Positions 17,808 through 25,560 of a stretch of DNA of 64,000 bases are shown here, piece by piece. The DNA comes from Methylomonas sp. EFPC3 (GTDB lineage Bacteria > Pseudomonadota > Gammaproteobacteria > Methylococcales > Methylomonadaceae). The stretch spans positions 62,001 through 126,000 of the forward strand of contig NZ_CP116398.1 in the NCBI RefSeq assembly GCF_029643245.1, written 5' to 3'. A program made the translations under genes and the position numbers. The number at the start of each line of letters is the position of its first letter. The first letter of the stretch is position 1. The notes under the pieces were generated by a model. The model saw only the letters and a list, made by a program, of their open reading frames with translations. It had not been told where the DNA came from and ran no database searches.

Positions 17808-18515
17808 TCACGCGGCCGATTTGCGGCGGCCGAAACCCACCAGGCCGGCGATTGCCGGAGCGAACAGCCAAGCCGCGCCGGGCAGAGGTACTGCTGCGGC
17901 AGCCGATACGGCCGTTTCGAAGGCGTCGTGCGCCAGTCCGCGGTTGAATACGATATGGAACGGTGTGGATGCGGCCGAGACCGGTGTGGTGCTGTTCGGG
18001 AGCGTTTCGAACAATTGCAGGGTGATCCAGTAGGCGCCGACGCTGCCTCCCAGGGCATTGGAAGCGTTGCGGATGGCCATGTCCAGGTGTTCGTGGATGT
18101 CGCCGGTATTGCCGAATTGGCCGATCACGCCGGGGCCGTTTTGCACGCCGGATGTGGTGAACGTGGTGACGTTACCCAAGGCATCGGAGACTTCGATATG
18201 CTCGCCGTTAGGTGCCGAGTTCGACCAGATACTGCCGTCCCAGACTTTCAAATTGCCCAGGCCGCTAAACCATAACCAGTTGCCGGCACCGAAGGCGCCC
18301 AATGCGGTGTTGGCGTCGTAGCCCGGATCGTCGGTGCGGTAAAGTCCGCCCGACAAATCGCCGAAATCGGCTTCGAACCAATCGCCGTTGACGAAGATTT
18401 GACCATTGGCTTTCCAGGGCTGAATGTCGCCGTCGTGTTGGTCGGCGGCCGAAGCCGCGGTTAAATTCAAGCTCAAACCCAGTGCCAAAATTGGTGCTAT
18501 CCATTGATTACGCAT
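17808..18515 (-). CDS. Zinc-stress PEP-CTERM surface protein
   Basis: 235 residues starting at the ATG at 18515 behind an AAGGAG site. Signal peptide to about residue 23 (ASAADQHDG follows). The body includes GDIHEHLDMAIRNASNALGG and the tail is VPLPGAAWLFAPAIAGLVGFGRRKSAA, a PEP-CTERM sorting signal. A Zur-type box lies about 70 bases upstream of the start (18584-18598). It is the first gene of the lower half of the island, followed by the TonB receptor and its own dockerin-bearing paralogue. A role in surface zinc binding is inferred from regulation and histidines; no enzyme motif. Confidence 0.78.
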   Translation of the reverse strand: MRNQWIAPILALGLSLNLTAASAADQHDGDIQPWKANGQIFVNGDWFEADFGDLSGGLYRTDDPGYDANTALGAFGAGNWLWFSGLGNLKVWDGSIWSNSAPNGEHIEVSDALGNVTTFTTSGVQNGPGVIGQFGNTGDIHEHLDMAIRNASNALGGSVGAYWITLQLFETLPNSTTPVSAASTPFHIVFNRGLAHDAFETAVSAAAAVPLPGAAWLFAPAIAGLVGFGRRKSAA

Positions 18516-18583
18516 GAACGATCTCCTTAAAACAAAAATAAAAACCTGACAAAAAATACGAGGAAGTGTGAGGTGTCTCACGA

Positions 18584-18598
18584 TGCAACAATATAACA
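18584..18598 (-). promoter_or_regulatory. Zur-type operator upstream of the PEP-CTERM/TonB operon
   Basis: On the minus strand TGTTATATTGTTGCA. Its left half equals the half-site of the perfect palindrome at 25489-25503, and the whole 15-mer differs by one base each from the two boxes before the second TonB receptor. It lies about 70 bases upstream of the 18515 start. Confidence 0.7.
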
Positions 18599-18709
18599 TT
18601 ACTGATATGCGATGCAATCGGGAATTTGCTTTAATTCATCTTGTGCTTTGCCGAATTCAGTATTAGCAAACCATAAACCGATATGTCGCGGCAGCGGCCA
18701 TAGCCGTGG

Positions 18710-18725
18710 TCCTTAGCGCTAAGGA
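18710..18725. repeat. 16-base perfect palindrome at the folE2 stop codon
   Basis: TCCTTAGCGCTAAGGA spans the folE2 stop codon (18719-18721). Possibly part of a transcript end; there is no T tract. Confidence 0.4.
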
Positions 18726-19504
18726 TGGGTTAGTCGTTCGATGCGGGCATACGCGGAATGGTTGTGTATCGACTCGAAGTTTTCCGATTCCACGGTGTAG
18801 GCGTTGATGCGCGGGTCGGCGTCCAGTCGGGCGGCGACGTCGCGCACCATATCTTCGACGAATTTGGGGTGGTCGTAGGCGTATTCGGTGACGTATTTTT
18901 CGTCCGGTCGTTTCAGCAAGCCGTAGATTGGCGACGAGGCTTCGGCTTCGACCAGCGCAATCAACTCTTCAAGCCAGATAAATTCGCTGGCCGCCACGGT
19001 AATCGTCACATGCGACCGCTGGTTGTGGGCGCCGCGCTCGGAAATTTCCTTGGAACAGGGGCACAGGCTGGTGACCGGCACTACGATTTTGACTTTGATC
19101 CGGCAGCCGTTGCTGTCGATTTCGCCGATGAAGCTGACCTGATAATCCAACAGACTGCGTACGCCGCTGACCGGCGCGGCTTTTTCGACGAAGTACGGAA
19201 AGCGCATGTCGATATAGCCGGATTCGGCTTCCAGTCGCTGTAGCATTTCCTGCAACATGACCGGAAACGAGGCAATGCTGATCTCCCGGTCGTGGCTATT
19301 CAAAATTTCCACGAAGCGCGACATGTGGGTGCCCTTGAAGTCGTGCGGCAGATTCACGTACATATCAAAACGAGCCACGGTATGTTGTTCGCCGCAGCTC
19401 CGGTCTTTGACCCGCACCGGATGCAGGATGTCTTTGATGCCGACTTTGTCGATGGCGATGCGGCGACTGTCGGCACGGGCTTGGATGTCTTCGATGGGGA
19501 TCAT
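18719..19504 (-). CDS. folE2: GTP cyclohydrolase IB (FolE2)
   Basis: 261 residues of the GCYH-IB family, which makes 7,8-dihydroneopterin triphosphate from GTP, the first step of folate (and pterin) synthesis. Unlike zinc-dependent FolE it works with other divalent metals and is a known zinc-sparing replacement. The active-site cysteine segment [11 protein letters not shown] (C148, C150) and H160 (RGAHNQRSH) are present, and length is normal. It lies 123 bases after fhcA on the same strand, with a REP-like hairpin between. Context strongly suggests Zur control. Confidence 0.95.
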   Translation of the reverse strand: MIPIEDIQARADSRRIAIDKVGIKDILHPVRVKDRSCGEQHTVARFDMYVNLPHDFKGTHMSRFVEILNSHDREISIASFPVMLQEMLQRLEAESGYIDMRFPYFVEKAAPVSGVRSLLDYQVSFIGEIDSNGCRIKVKIVVPVTSLCPCSKEISERGAHNQRSHVTITVAASEFIWLEELIALVEAEASSPIYGLLKRPDEKYVTEYAYDHPKFVEDMVRDVAARLDADPRINAYTVESENFESIHNHSAYARIERLTHP

Positions 19505-19538
19505 GGGTTTTAATGGCTGTTACGGTTCTGTGGCGTTT

Positions 19539-19617
19539 TGTAGGCTGGGTAGAGCGAAGCGAAACTCAGCGGATAGGCTTTCAATGCTGGGTTTCGTTTC
19601 ACTCTCTCCAGCCTGCA
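19539..19617. repeat. REP-like inverted repeat between fhcA and folE2
   Basis: Imperfect 32-base arms at 19539-19570 and 19586-19617 with a 15-base loop; outer core TGTAGGCTGGGTAGAGCG. It is the same repeat family as the RAYT-linked hairpin at 4554. It may modulate read-through from fhcA into folE2. Confidence 0.7.
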
Positions 19618-19627
19618 TTCGATATTG

Positions 19628-21280
19628 TCAGTCATGCACCTTAAACCTGGGCCGTTCGCCGAAGTCGGCGTCGTTGACCGCGTATTGGCCGAGTTTCAGG
19701 CTGTAGAAGCGATCGAAGTGGTGTTTGACGGTGCGGGCGATGCCGGCGTCGTAGACCGGGGCGACGGTTTGCGCCAAGCCGGCCGGGCGGTCGAGAATCT
19801 GGCCGTCCTTCACCACCAGCTGGCCGTTTTTGAACAGCAAGGCCGCGTCGGCGAAGACGGCCCGGTAGTCGGGACGAGCGCCAGCGTGCTGGCCCGGATC
19901 GTACACGGCAACGTCGGCCACGGCGCCGGGGGCGAGATGGCCGCGATCGTTGAGCCCCAACAATTTGGCGGCGGCGGAGCGGGTCATGGTTGCAACTTCG
20001 CTCAGGCTCAATTCGCGTTTCAGGCCCGGCAACAAGGTGAGCGCCAGCGCTTCCTGATTCAAGTGTGCCATGCATTCTTGCCGGTAGTCGGCGTCCATCA
20101 GCAAGCGCAGCAGTTCCGGATAGGCTGTAAATGGCGCGCCGTTGGGGTGGTCGGTGGTGAAGAACAGGCGCTCCGGCGCCTCGGCCAGTAAAAATAGTTC
20201 CAGGCCAATCGCCCATTGCAGGGTGTTGACGAAGCTAGCTTGGCGGTAGCGGTACGGCACCACGCCGCCCGAGCCTTCGCATTCGGCGTCCCACATCACG
20301 TATTTACCGGGGCTGGCGTCGGCGTGACGGCTGTATTGGGCGATAACGTCGCCGGAAATGGTCACCGTTTGGCCGAACAACACTTGGCCGACGTCCATGG
20401 TGATGTTGGGGTGGCGGTTGAAGGCCTCCAGCAGCTTGGCTGCCGCCGAGGAAAAGCCTTTGGCGCCTTCCGTGCCGTAAGCGTAAAACTGGACGTGGGC
20501 CAGATGCATCGGTAGGCCTTGCGCGGCTTCCATGGTCGCGACGATGGTATCGACGTTGCCGGGAATGCCCAGGTTGTTGCAGTGAACGTGCGGTGGGTGC
20601 GGCACGCCGAGCTGATGCACGGCCGTTTGCAGGGTTTGCAAAATCTGCCGTGAGCTGACGCCGTAATCCGGCACGATATCGTCCAAACCGAACTGGCGGA
20701 CGTTGCTTTTAAAGGCGTTGGCGCCGCCGGCGTTGATGATTTTCAGACCCAGGGCGCGGGTGGCGTTCAAAGTCCAGGCCACGTAATCGTTGATCTGGTT
20801 CTGGCCGGCCTTGGCCCGCATCAAGCGCAGCAGTAAATCGTCATTACCGAGTATCGCCAGCGCGGCGGTGTCCAGAATCGGAATATCGGCCATTTGCAGG
20901 TGTACGTCCAAGGCGCCGACCGGCAGCATCGCCGGCTCGACCACGGTGGTGTAGCCCATGCGGGCGTAGCGGTAGCCGGTGTCGGTGCTGGACCATTTGG
21001 CGGTGGAAAAAGGGTGATTCAGCCGACGCGCCATATGGTTGCGGTGCTGCTCCGGCAGCAACAGCCGGGCGGTGTTGACGTTACCGCCGGCGATGTGGCT
21101 GTGGATGTCGATGGCTCCGGCCATCACGATCTTGTCTGTCGCGTCGTAAACTGCGTCGAGACGGGCATCCGGGCCGGGATCGGCGACGATCACGCCGTCG
21201 CGGATGAACAGGTCGCCGGCTTGGCCGTGCAGGTTTTGGCTGGGGTCGTAAATCGATCCATTGTGGAGTTTGATCAGCAT
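19628..21280 (-). CDS. fhcA: Formylmethanofuran dehydrogenase/formyltransferase-hydrolase subunit A, solitary copy
   Basis: 550 residues of the FwdA/FhcA amidohydrolase family. In methylotrophs the Fhc complex takes formyl groups from tetrahydromethanopterin via methanofuran and releases formate; subunit A hydrolyses the formyl-methanofuran at a binuclear metal site. Expected ligands are intact: H60 and H62 (DIHSH), K180 (GLKIINAGG, candidate carboxylated lysine), H231/H233, H262 and D377 (TTDHPNG). The genes fhcB, fhcC and fhcD, normally adjacent, are absent. Instead it sits between DUF1826 and folE2 in a zinc-limitation island. It is probably a second copy, but a genome check is needed. No clear ribosome site precedes the ATG. 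Confidence 0.9.
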   Translation of the reverse strand: MLIKLHNGSIYDPSQNLHGQAGDLFIRDGVIVADPGPDARLDAVYDATDKIVMAGAIDIHSHIAGGNVNTARLLLPEQHRNHMARRLNHPFSTAKWSSTDTGYRYARMGYTTVVEPAMLPVGALDVHLQMADIPILDTAALAILGNDDLLLRLMRAKAGQNQINDYVAWTLNATRALGLKIINAGGANAFKSNVRQFGLDDIVPDYGVSSRQILQTLQTAVHQLGVPHPPHVHCNNLGIPGNVDTIVATMEAAQGLPMHLAHVQFYAYGTEGAKGFSSAAAKLLEAFNRHPNITMDVGQVLFGQTVTISGDVIAQYSRHADASPGKYVMWDAECEGSGGVVPYRYRQASFVNTLQWAIGLELFLLAEAPERLFFTTDHPNGAPFTAYPELLRLLMDADYRQECMAHLNQEALALTLLPGLKRELSLSEVATMTRSAAAKLLGLNDRGHLAPGAVADVAVYDPGQHAGARPDYRAVFADAALLFKNGQLVVKDGQILDRPAGLAQTVAPVYDAGIARTVKHHFDRFYSLKLGQYAVNDADFGERPRFKVHD

Positions 21281-21310
21281 GTGGGGGTACGCACCAGTGG
21301 CATTAAGTTA

Positions 21311-21359
21311 AGGCTTAACCATTCGTCCTTCGACAAACTCGGGATGAACGGTTAAGCCT
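21311..21359. repeat. Intergenic palindrome upstream of fhcA
   Basis: AGGCTTAACC (21311 on) and GGTTAAGCCT (ending 21359) form a 10-bp stem continued by ATTCGTCC/GGATGAAC with mismatches. The TTCGTCCTTCGACAAACTC loop resembles a palindrome common between genes of related bacteria. Confidence 0.6.
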
Positions 21360-21446
21360 GGCGACATTGGGGGATACGCATCGCGTAACATGTTCAAGGT
21401 TACGGATGAATTGATGGTCAAAGGCTACGGACGCATAGCCTACGCT

Positions 21447-22163
21447 TTACAACATATCCAAGGTCAACAACAGCCGGCGCGGCTGCACCGCGGTCGGGGC
21501 CGGCGAGCGGTGCACCAGGCCGTGGCCCTCGTTGCCTTCCCAATGTTCGCCCTTCATCAGGCCCACCGCATAGGCCGGCATTTGCTGAATCGCGGTCGGA
21601 TCGGCAATCAGGCCGGAGCAGTCGTCGGGCTGGCCGCAAGCGCCCATGCCCAGCTTGGTGCGGTCAACGGCGTATTCGGGCAGCCATTCGGTGCCGATGC
21701 CGCCGTAGCTACAAATCAGCCGGGCCGGCACTCTATCGACGTGAAACCGCGGACACATGGCCTTGTCCAGGGTGCGCAGGCGCAGGCCGGCCTCGCGCTG
21801 GCCGAACAGTTCGCAGAAGGCGGCGGTCAGCAGTCGCAGGTCGTCCAGCCAGGCTCGGTAACCGGACAATTGCGCCGCTTGCGGCCAGAGCCGGTCGAAG
21901 TCGTAATGTTCGGGATCGACCAGGGCACTGAGCTCCACGCCGACCTTACCGGTCAGCGCGGCATATACGAAGGTCTCGATGTCGCGCGGCAGCGGCCGCT
22001 CGATCAGACACAGGTTGACGTCGTCCTCGTAAATCCGCGCCAAATCGGCGAAGCGGTTGGAAATCACGGTTTTGGTGGCGGGACGTATCGCCAGCGACCG
22101 GAATGGGCCGGAAAATATCGCCGGCGCGGCGGCAGGCTGGGCAAGAGGCACGCGAGAAAACAT
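21447..22163 (-). CDS. DUF1826 family protein
   Basis: 238 residues of the DUF1826 family, found repeatedly beside COG0523 GTPases and zinc transporters. Conserved-looking features are CPRFHVDRVPARLICSYGGIGTEWL and a C-terminal HRSP segment (GHGLVHRSPAPT), a pattern that recalls metal-dependent oxygenase-like folds with H-x-D and a distal histidine (speculative). The start has an AAGGAG site and lies 9 bases after the ZIP gene, so the two are cotranscribed. Function is not established. Confidence 0.85.
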   Translation of the reverse strand: MFSRVPLAQPAAAPAIFSGPFRSLAIRPATKTVISNRFADLARIYEDDVNLCLIERPLPRDIETFVYAALTGKVGVELSALVDPEHYDFDRLWPQAAQLSGYRAWLDDLRLLTAAFCELFGQREAGLRLRTLDKAMCPRFHVDRVPARLICSYGGIGTEWLPEYAVDRTKLGMGACGQPDDCSGLIADPTAIQQMPAYAVGLMKGEHWEGNEGHGLVHRSPAPTAVQPRRLLLTLDML

Positions 22164-22172
22164 GGGAGCTCC

Positions 22173-22943
22173 TTAAGGGGTTAACAGGGATTGTTCGAAC
22201 AGGACGATGCCTTGCATGAAGGCAATGCCGAGCGCGAACGAGGCGCTTTGGCCGCCGAGATGGCGGAAGCTGGAACGCTCGTGCAACACCGGGATCAGAT
22301 CCGAAGCGGCGATGTAGATAAAGCCGCCGGCGGCCACCGGCAGCAACACCAGCAAGGACGATTCGGCGACTTGGCTGAGCAGCAGTGTGAACAAGGCACC
22401 CGGCAGTACGCTCAGCGAGCAGTAGAAGTTGTACAGCACCGCTTGCCGGGGCCGGTAGCCGCCGCGCAGCAAGGCGCCGACATCGCCGAGTTCCTGCGGC
22501 ACTTCGTGGGCGACGATGGCCAGCGTGGTGGTCCATCCCAATATCGGGTCGGCTAAAAAGCTGCCGGCGATCAAAATGCCGTCCACGAAGTTGTGGATGG
22601 CGTCGCCGATCAGGTTCATTTTCGCCAGCGGTAAAATCTCGGCGCCGGGCCGGGTATCGACGTTGTGGTCGTGGCGCCAGCGCACCAGTTTTTCCAGCAC
22701 GAAAAAGCCGAACACGCCGACCAGCACGGTCAAACACACGTCGCTGACCGAGCCGTGGCGGGCGACCGCATCCGGAATCAGATGAATGAAGGCGTCGCCG
22801 AGCAACACGCCGACCGCCAGCGCCACCAGAAACGGTACGATGCGTTTCAAGGTTTCCGCGGGCAGCCATAGCGCGAAGGCGCTGGACAACGAGCACAAGC
22901 TGACGGCGAGACTGGCGGCGATGGTGGCGAGATAAATAGTCAT
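22173..22943 (-). CDS. ZIP-family zinc/metal transporter
   Basis: 256 residues, inner-membrane importer with about eight helices. ZIP metal-site motifs are present in the central helices: HNFVDGILIAGS and AHEVPQELGDVG. A cytoplasmic histidine-containing loop between helices 3 and 4 (RWRHDHNVDTR) is short. I start it at the ATG at 22943 with a GGAGTAA site; the longer frame would run into the preceding gene. It is tightly packed with the small membrane protein upstream (7 bases) and DUF1826 downstream. Confidence 0.92.
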   Translation of the reverse strand: MTIYLATIAASLAVSLCSLSSAFALWLPAETLKRIVPFLVALAVGVLLGDAFIHLIPDAVARHGSVSDVCLTVLVGVFGFFVLEKLVRWRHDHNVDTRPGAEILPLAKMNLIGDAIHNFVDGILIAGSFLADPILGWTTTLAIVAHEVPQELGDVGALLRGGYRPRQAVLYNFYCSLSVLPGALFTLLLSQVAESSLLVLLPVAAGGFIYIAASDLIPVLHERSSFRHLGGQSASFALGIAFMQGIVLFEQSLLTP

Positions 22944-22950
22944 GGCGGCG

Positions 22951-23184
22951 TTACTCCTGGCGCGGTAAGGATCGGTATTCGCGATGTGTGCCGTAGACGA
23001 AATGAGCGAAACGGTCGGGCAGGATATGTGAAACAAAATGGGCTAACAGGATGCCGAGCACGAGCAAAAATGCGCCGGACAGTGCCCGTTTCGCCGTTTT
23101 TTCACTCTGCAAAGCCATGGTTATGCCCAGGATGGCCAGCACTTCCAGCCCAATTAGATGCAGGTAAGTGTCGGTATCGACCAT
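22951..23184 (-). CDS. Small histidine-containing membrane protein upstream of ZIP (77 aa)
   Basis: Two predicted helices (about 8-25 and 35-55). Histidines cluster at the membrane boundary: LLAHFVSHILPDRFAHFVYGTHREY. It starts 7 bases before the ZIP gene. Not a recognised family. Position and histidines suggest an accessory subunit of the transporter (inference). Confidence 0.65.
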   Translation of the reverse strand: MVDTDTYLHLIGLEVLAILGITMALQSEKTAKRALSGAFLLVLGILLAHFVSHILPDRFAHFVYGTHREYRSLPRQE

Positions 23185-23223
23185 GTTCTAATCCATCGCG
23201 TGTCGAGATAATCAGCCGAGAAT

Positions 23224-23248
23224 GCCGCCGTCGCGATGCGACGGCGGC
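23224..23248. other. Perfect 11-bp hairpin in the zinc island
   Basis: GCCGCCGTCGC and GCGACGGCGGC enclose a 3-base loop. It lies in the 161-base gap between the PEP-CTERM gene at 23346 and the small membrane protein. No T tract; may attenuate or stabilise the message. Confidence 0.65.
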
Positions 23249-23345
23249 AAGTCGGTGCCAGCAAGCGAACAGGAGAATCCGCTGCCGCTGCTGGCCGACG
23301 CCGTAATCTCACCCTTGGGTAAGCTAACACGGCGTTGCATCGGGA

Positions 23346-24179
23346 CTATGCCGACAGCGGCTTAGCTTTGCGTTTCAATCCCAGCAATCCGATCAGGCCG
23401 GAGCCGAACAGCCAGGCTGCGGCCGGCACCGGCACTGCTACCGGGGCGAAGTCGAAATAGAAACGGCCGGAATTGATGCTGGCGTCATTCAGGCCGACCA
23501 GACGAAATTCCGCCGTATAAGTGCCGGCCGGAACGTTGGCGGCAGTCCAGAAGATCGGCGCGAAGCCATCGTCGAGAAAGCTATCCAGGCTGATGGTGTC
23601 GCCGTTGGCAAACAGATTGGCGGTTTGGTGGTCGCCGACGAACAAACCGGCGGTGGCGGAAATCAGTTGCAAGCCGATAGCAGTATTGCCCAACAAGGTC
23701 GACCAGCGGTTGCCGCTGCTGCTGAACAGGATTTGTTCTTCGCTGCCGGTTTCGTGTCCGGCCAAACTGTCTACCCTGGCGAAGGTCAGGTTACCGTAGT
23801 CTTCCGACGAATTGTTTTGGGACGTAAGTTTGCCGCTATACAGGCTGCCGCTGCCCCAATTCAGCGCCAATGGCGCATCCAGCGAGGAAATTTCCGGAAC
23901 GCGGTTGTTGGTATTGGTGTCGTTGGTCGTTGGCGATCCTGCCGGGCCACTGTATGCGTAGGCGCCGATGCCGTGGTAGTGGTCGCCGTGGTTTAACAGC
24001 AAGGTCAGATTGCCGTAATTGGGATTGGCAAGACCGTTGTAAGTACCCGAGGTGATGCCAGCTCTGCCGTCGATGCCGATGTAATAGCCGGCCAGACCGC
24101 TTTCGTGAGCTTGAGACTGAGCGGATACAGTCAACCCCATGCCAATCAGGGCGACCGATAACAGTTGGTTTTTTTTCAT
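23346..24179 (-). CDS. Zur-linked PEP-CTERM protein (all3515-like)
   Basis: 277 residues from the ATG at 24179 (GGAGGG site). Signal peptide to about residue 24 (SQAHES). A histidine-rich segment LLLNHGDHYHGIGAYAY near residue 68 is a likely metal site. C-terminal PEP-CTERM tail VPVPAAAWLFGSGLIGLLGLKRK. It resembles the Zur-repressed PEP-CTERM proteins named after cyanobacterial all3515 (my recollection of the family, not searched). It follows zigA in the presumed operon and would be displayed at or released from the cell surface when zinc is low. Confidence 0.8.
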   Translation of the reverse strand: MKKNQLLSVALIGMGLTVSAQSQAHESGLAGYYIGIDGRAGITSGTYNGLANPNYGNLTLLLNHGDHYHGIGAYAYSGPAGSPTTNDTNTNNRVPEISSLDAPLALNWGSGSLYSGKLTSQNNSSEDYGNLTFARVDSLAGHETGSEEQILFSSSGNRWSTLLGNTAIGLQLISATAGLFVGDHQTANLFANGDTISLDSFLDDGFAPIFWTAANVPAGTYTAEFRLVGLNDASINSGRFYFDFAPVAVPVPAAAWLFGSGLIGLLGLKRKAKPLSA

Positions 24180-24211
24180 GGTATTGCCCTCCAAGGCAAA
24201 AGTCGGAAAAG

Positions 24212-24241
24212 TAGGCCGGCGCAGCGGATTGCATCGCCGGC
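24212..24241. repeat. REP-like hairpin between zigA and the PEP-CTERM gene
   Basis: GCCGGCG (24215-24221) pairs with CGCCGGC (24235-24241) and is preceded by TAG. The start TAGGCCGGCGCAGCG resembles the RAYT-linked repeat core at 4554. Confidence 0.5.
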
Positions 24242-24264
24242 GGGTGAAACCGTTACATTGCGCG

Positions 24265-25479
24265 TCATTCCGCGAACCAAAGCGGAAACGGATCTGCGTA
24301 TTGGCGCCAAGCCGACGGTCCTGCCGCCAATTCCGCGTCGTTTAGCAGGCAGGCATCGAGTTCGCGACAGACTTGTTCGGCATCGACGTTTTGGCCGATG
24401 AACACCAGCTCCTGGCGGCAATCGCCATAGGGTTCTTGCCAATGTTCGCGAATGTCTTCCAGGTACTCTTCCGGCCATTGATCCTCCGGCACCGACGCCC
24501 ACCAGCGCCCGGCCAGACCGTGGCGCATGATGCCGCCGGCTTGCGACCAGTTGCCGGCGTGCTCGGGTCTGGAAGCCAGCCAAAAAAAGCCTTTGGAGCG
24601 CAGTAGGGTGCCGTTTTCCCACTCGCCTTCGTGCAAATGCCGGTAAAAGCGTGTTGGGTGGAAAGGGCGGCGGGCAGAGTACACAAAGCTGCTGATGCCG
24701 TATTCTTCCGTCTCGGGAACATGCTCGCCGCGCAATTCCTTGAGCCAGCCGGGTGCCTGTTCGGCTTTTTCAAAATCGAATAGCCCGGTATTCAATACTT
24801 TGCCGAGGTCGACTTGACCCATGACTATCGGCACGATTTCGGCGTCGGGATTCAGGCTGTGCAAGATGGCCTTGAGGTTGACGATTTCGTCACTGCTGAT
24901 CAGATCGATCTTGGAAATCAGGATCACGTTGGCGAATTCGATTTGATCGACCAGCAGGTCGGCGACATTGCGCTCGTCGTCTTCGCCCAAAGCCTCGCCG
25001 GCTTCCTTCAGACTCAGGGCTTCCTGGTAGTTGCGCATGAAGTTGACCGCGTCTACCACGGTTACCATGGTATCCAGTCGGGCGATGTCGGCCAGGCTGG
25101 CGCCGGTTTCGTCGCGAAAGGTGAAGGTTTCGGCGATCGGCAGCGGCTCGGCGATGCCGGTGGATTCGATCACCAAATAATCAAAGTGGCCGTCCCTGGC
25201 CAGGTTGCCGACCTCAATCAGCAAGTCCTCTCGCAGGGTGCAGCAAATACACCCGTTGCTCATTTCGACTAGTTTTTCCTGGCCACGATTCAGTTGCACC
25301 TCGTTTTTGACCAGCGCGGCGTCGATGTTGACTTCGCTCATGTCGTTGACGATCACAGCCACCCGCCGGTTTTCGCGGTTATTGAGAATATGATTCAGCA
25401 GCGTGGTTTTGCCGGCGCCGAGAAAGCCGGACAACACGGTGACAGGTAATTTGGATGCGGCGGATGGATTCGGTGTCAT
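24265..25479 (-). CDS. zigA: ZigA-type zinc metallochaperone GTPase (COG0523)
   Basis: 404 residues. P-loop [10 protein letters not shown] (about 17-26), metal-binding C77-I-C-C80, specificity motif SKID, and an extended C-terminal domain ([22 protein letters not shown] to QELVFIGQN) typical of the longer ZigA branch. Family members are induced by zinc limitation and pass zinc to client enzymes. A perfect Zur-type palindrome (25489-25503) ends only 9 bases before the ATG and no ribosome site is visible, so the transcript may be nearly leaderless. It is likely the first gene of a long operon running to folE2. Confidence 0.93.
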   Translation of the reverse strand: MTPNPSAASKLPVTVLSGFLGAGKTTLLNHILNNRENRRVAVIVNDMSEVNIDAALVKNEVQLNRGQEKLVEMSNGCICCTLREDLLIEVGNLARDGHFDYLVIESTGIAEPLPIAETFTFRDETGASLADIARLDTMVTVVDAVNFMRNYQEALSLKEAGEALGEDDERNVADLLVDQIEFANVILISKIDLISSDEIVNLKAILHSLNPDAEIVPIVMGQVDLGKVLNTGLFDFEKAEQAPGWLKELRGEHVPETEEYGISSFVYSARRPFHPTRFYRHLHEGEWENGTLLRSKGFFWLASRPEHAGNWSQAGGIMRHGLAGRWWASVPEDQWPEEYLEDIREHWQEPYGDCRQELVFIGQNVDAEQVCRELDACLLNDAELAAGPSAWRQYADPFPLWFAE

Positions 25480-25488
25480 GGGTGTAGA

Positions 25489-25503
25489 TGTTATATTATA
25501 ACA
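25489..25503. promoter_or_regulatory. Zur operator (perfect palindrome) at zigA
   Basis: TGTTATATTATAACA, a perfect 7-1-7 palindrome matching the gammaproteobacterial Zur-box core. It covers TATAAT/TATAAC -10-like sequences; a TTGAAA hexamer lies about 15 bases upstream on the minus strand. Zur binding here would block the zigA promoter. Confidence 0.82.
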
Positions 25504-25514
25504 ATTGGAATTTC

Positions 25515-25543
25515 AAAAAAAGGCGCGTTTTCCGGCGCGCCTT
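25515..25543 (-). terminator. Rho-independent terminator after the second TonB receptor
   Basis: On the minus strand GGCGCG pairs with CGCGCC around an 8-base loop, flanked by AAA and a run of seven T. It lies 17 bases after the receptor stop codon and just upstream of the zigA promoter. Confidence 0.88.
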
Positions 25544-25560
25544 TGTTAACGGGCTTGGAT

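Noticed and set aside
24248-24260. GTTACATTGCGC resembling the box at 1611
   Set aside because: Only one half matches, and it lies next to the zigA stop codon rather than at a promoter.
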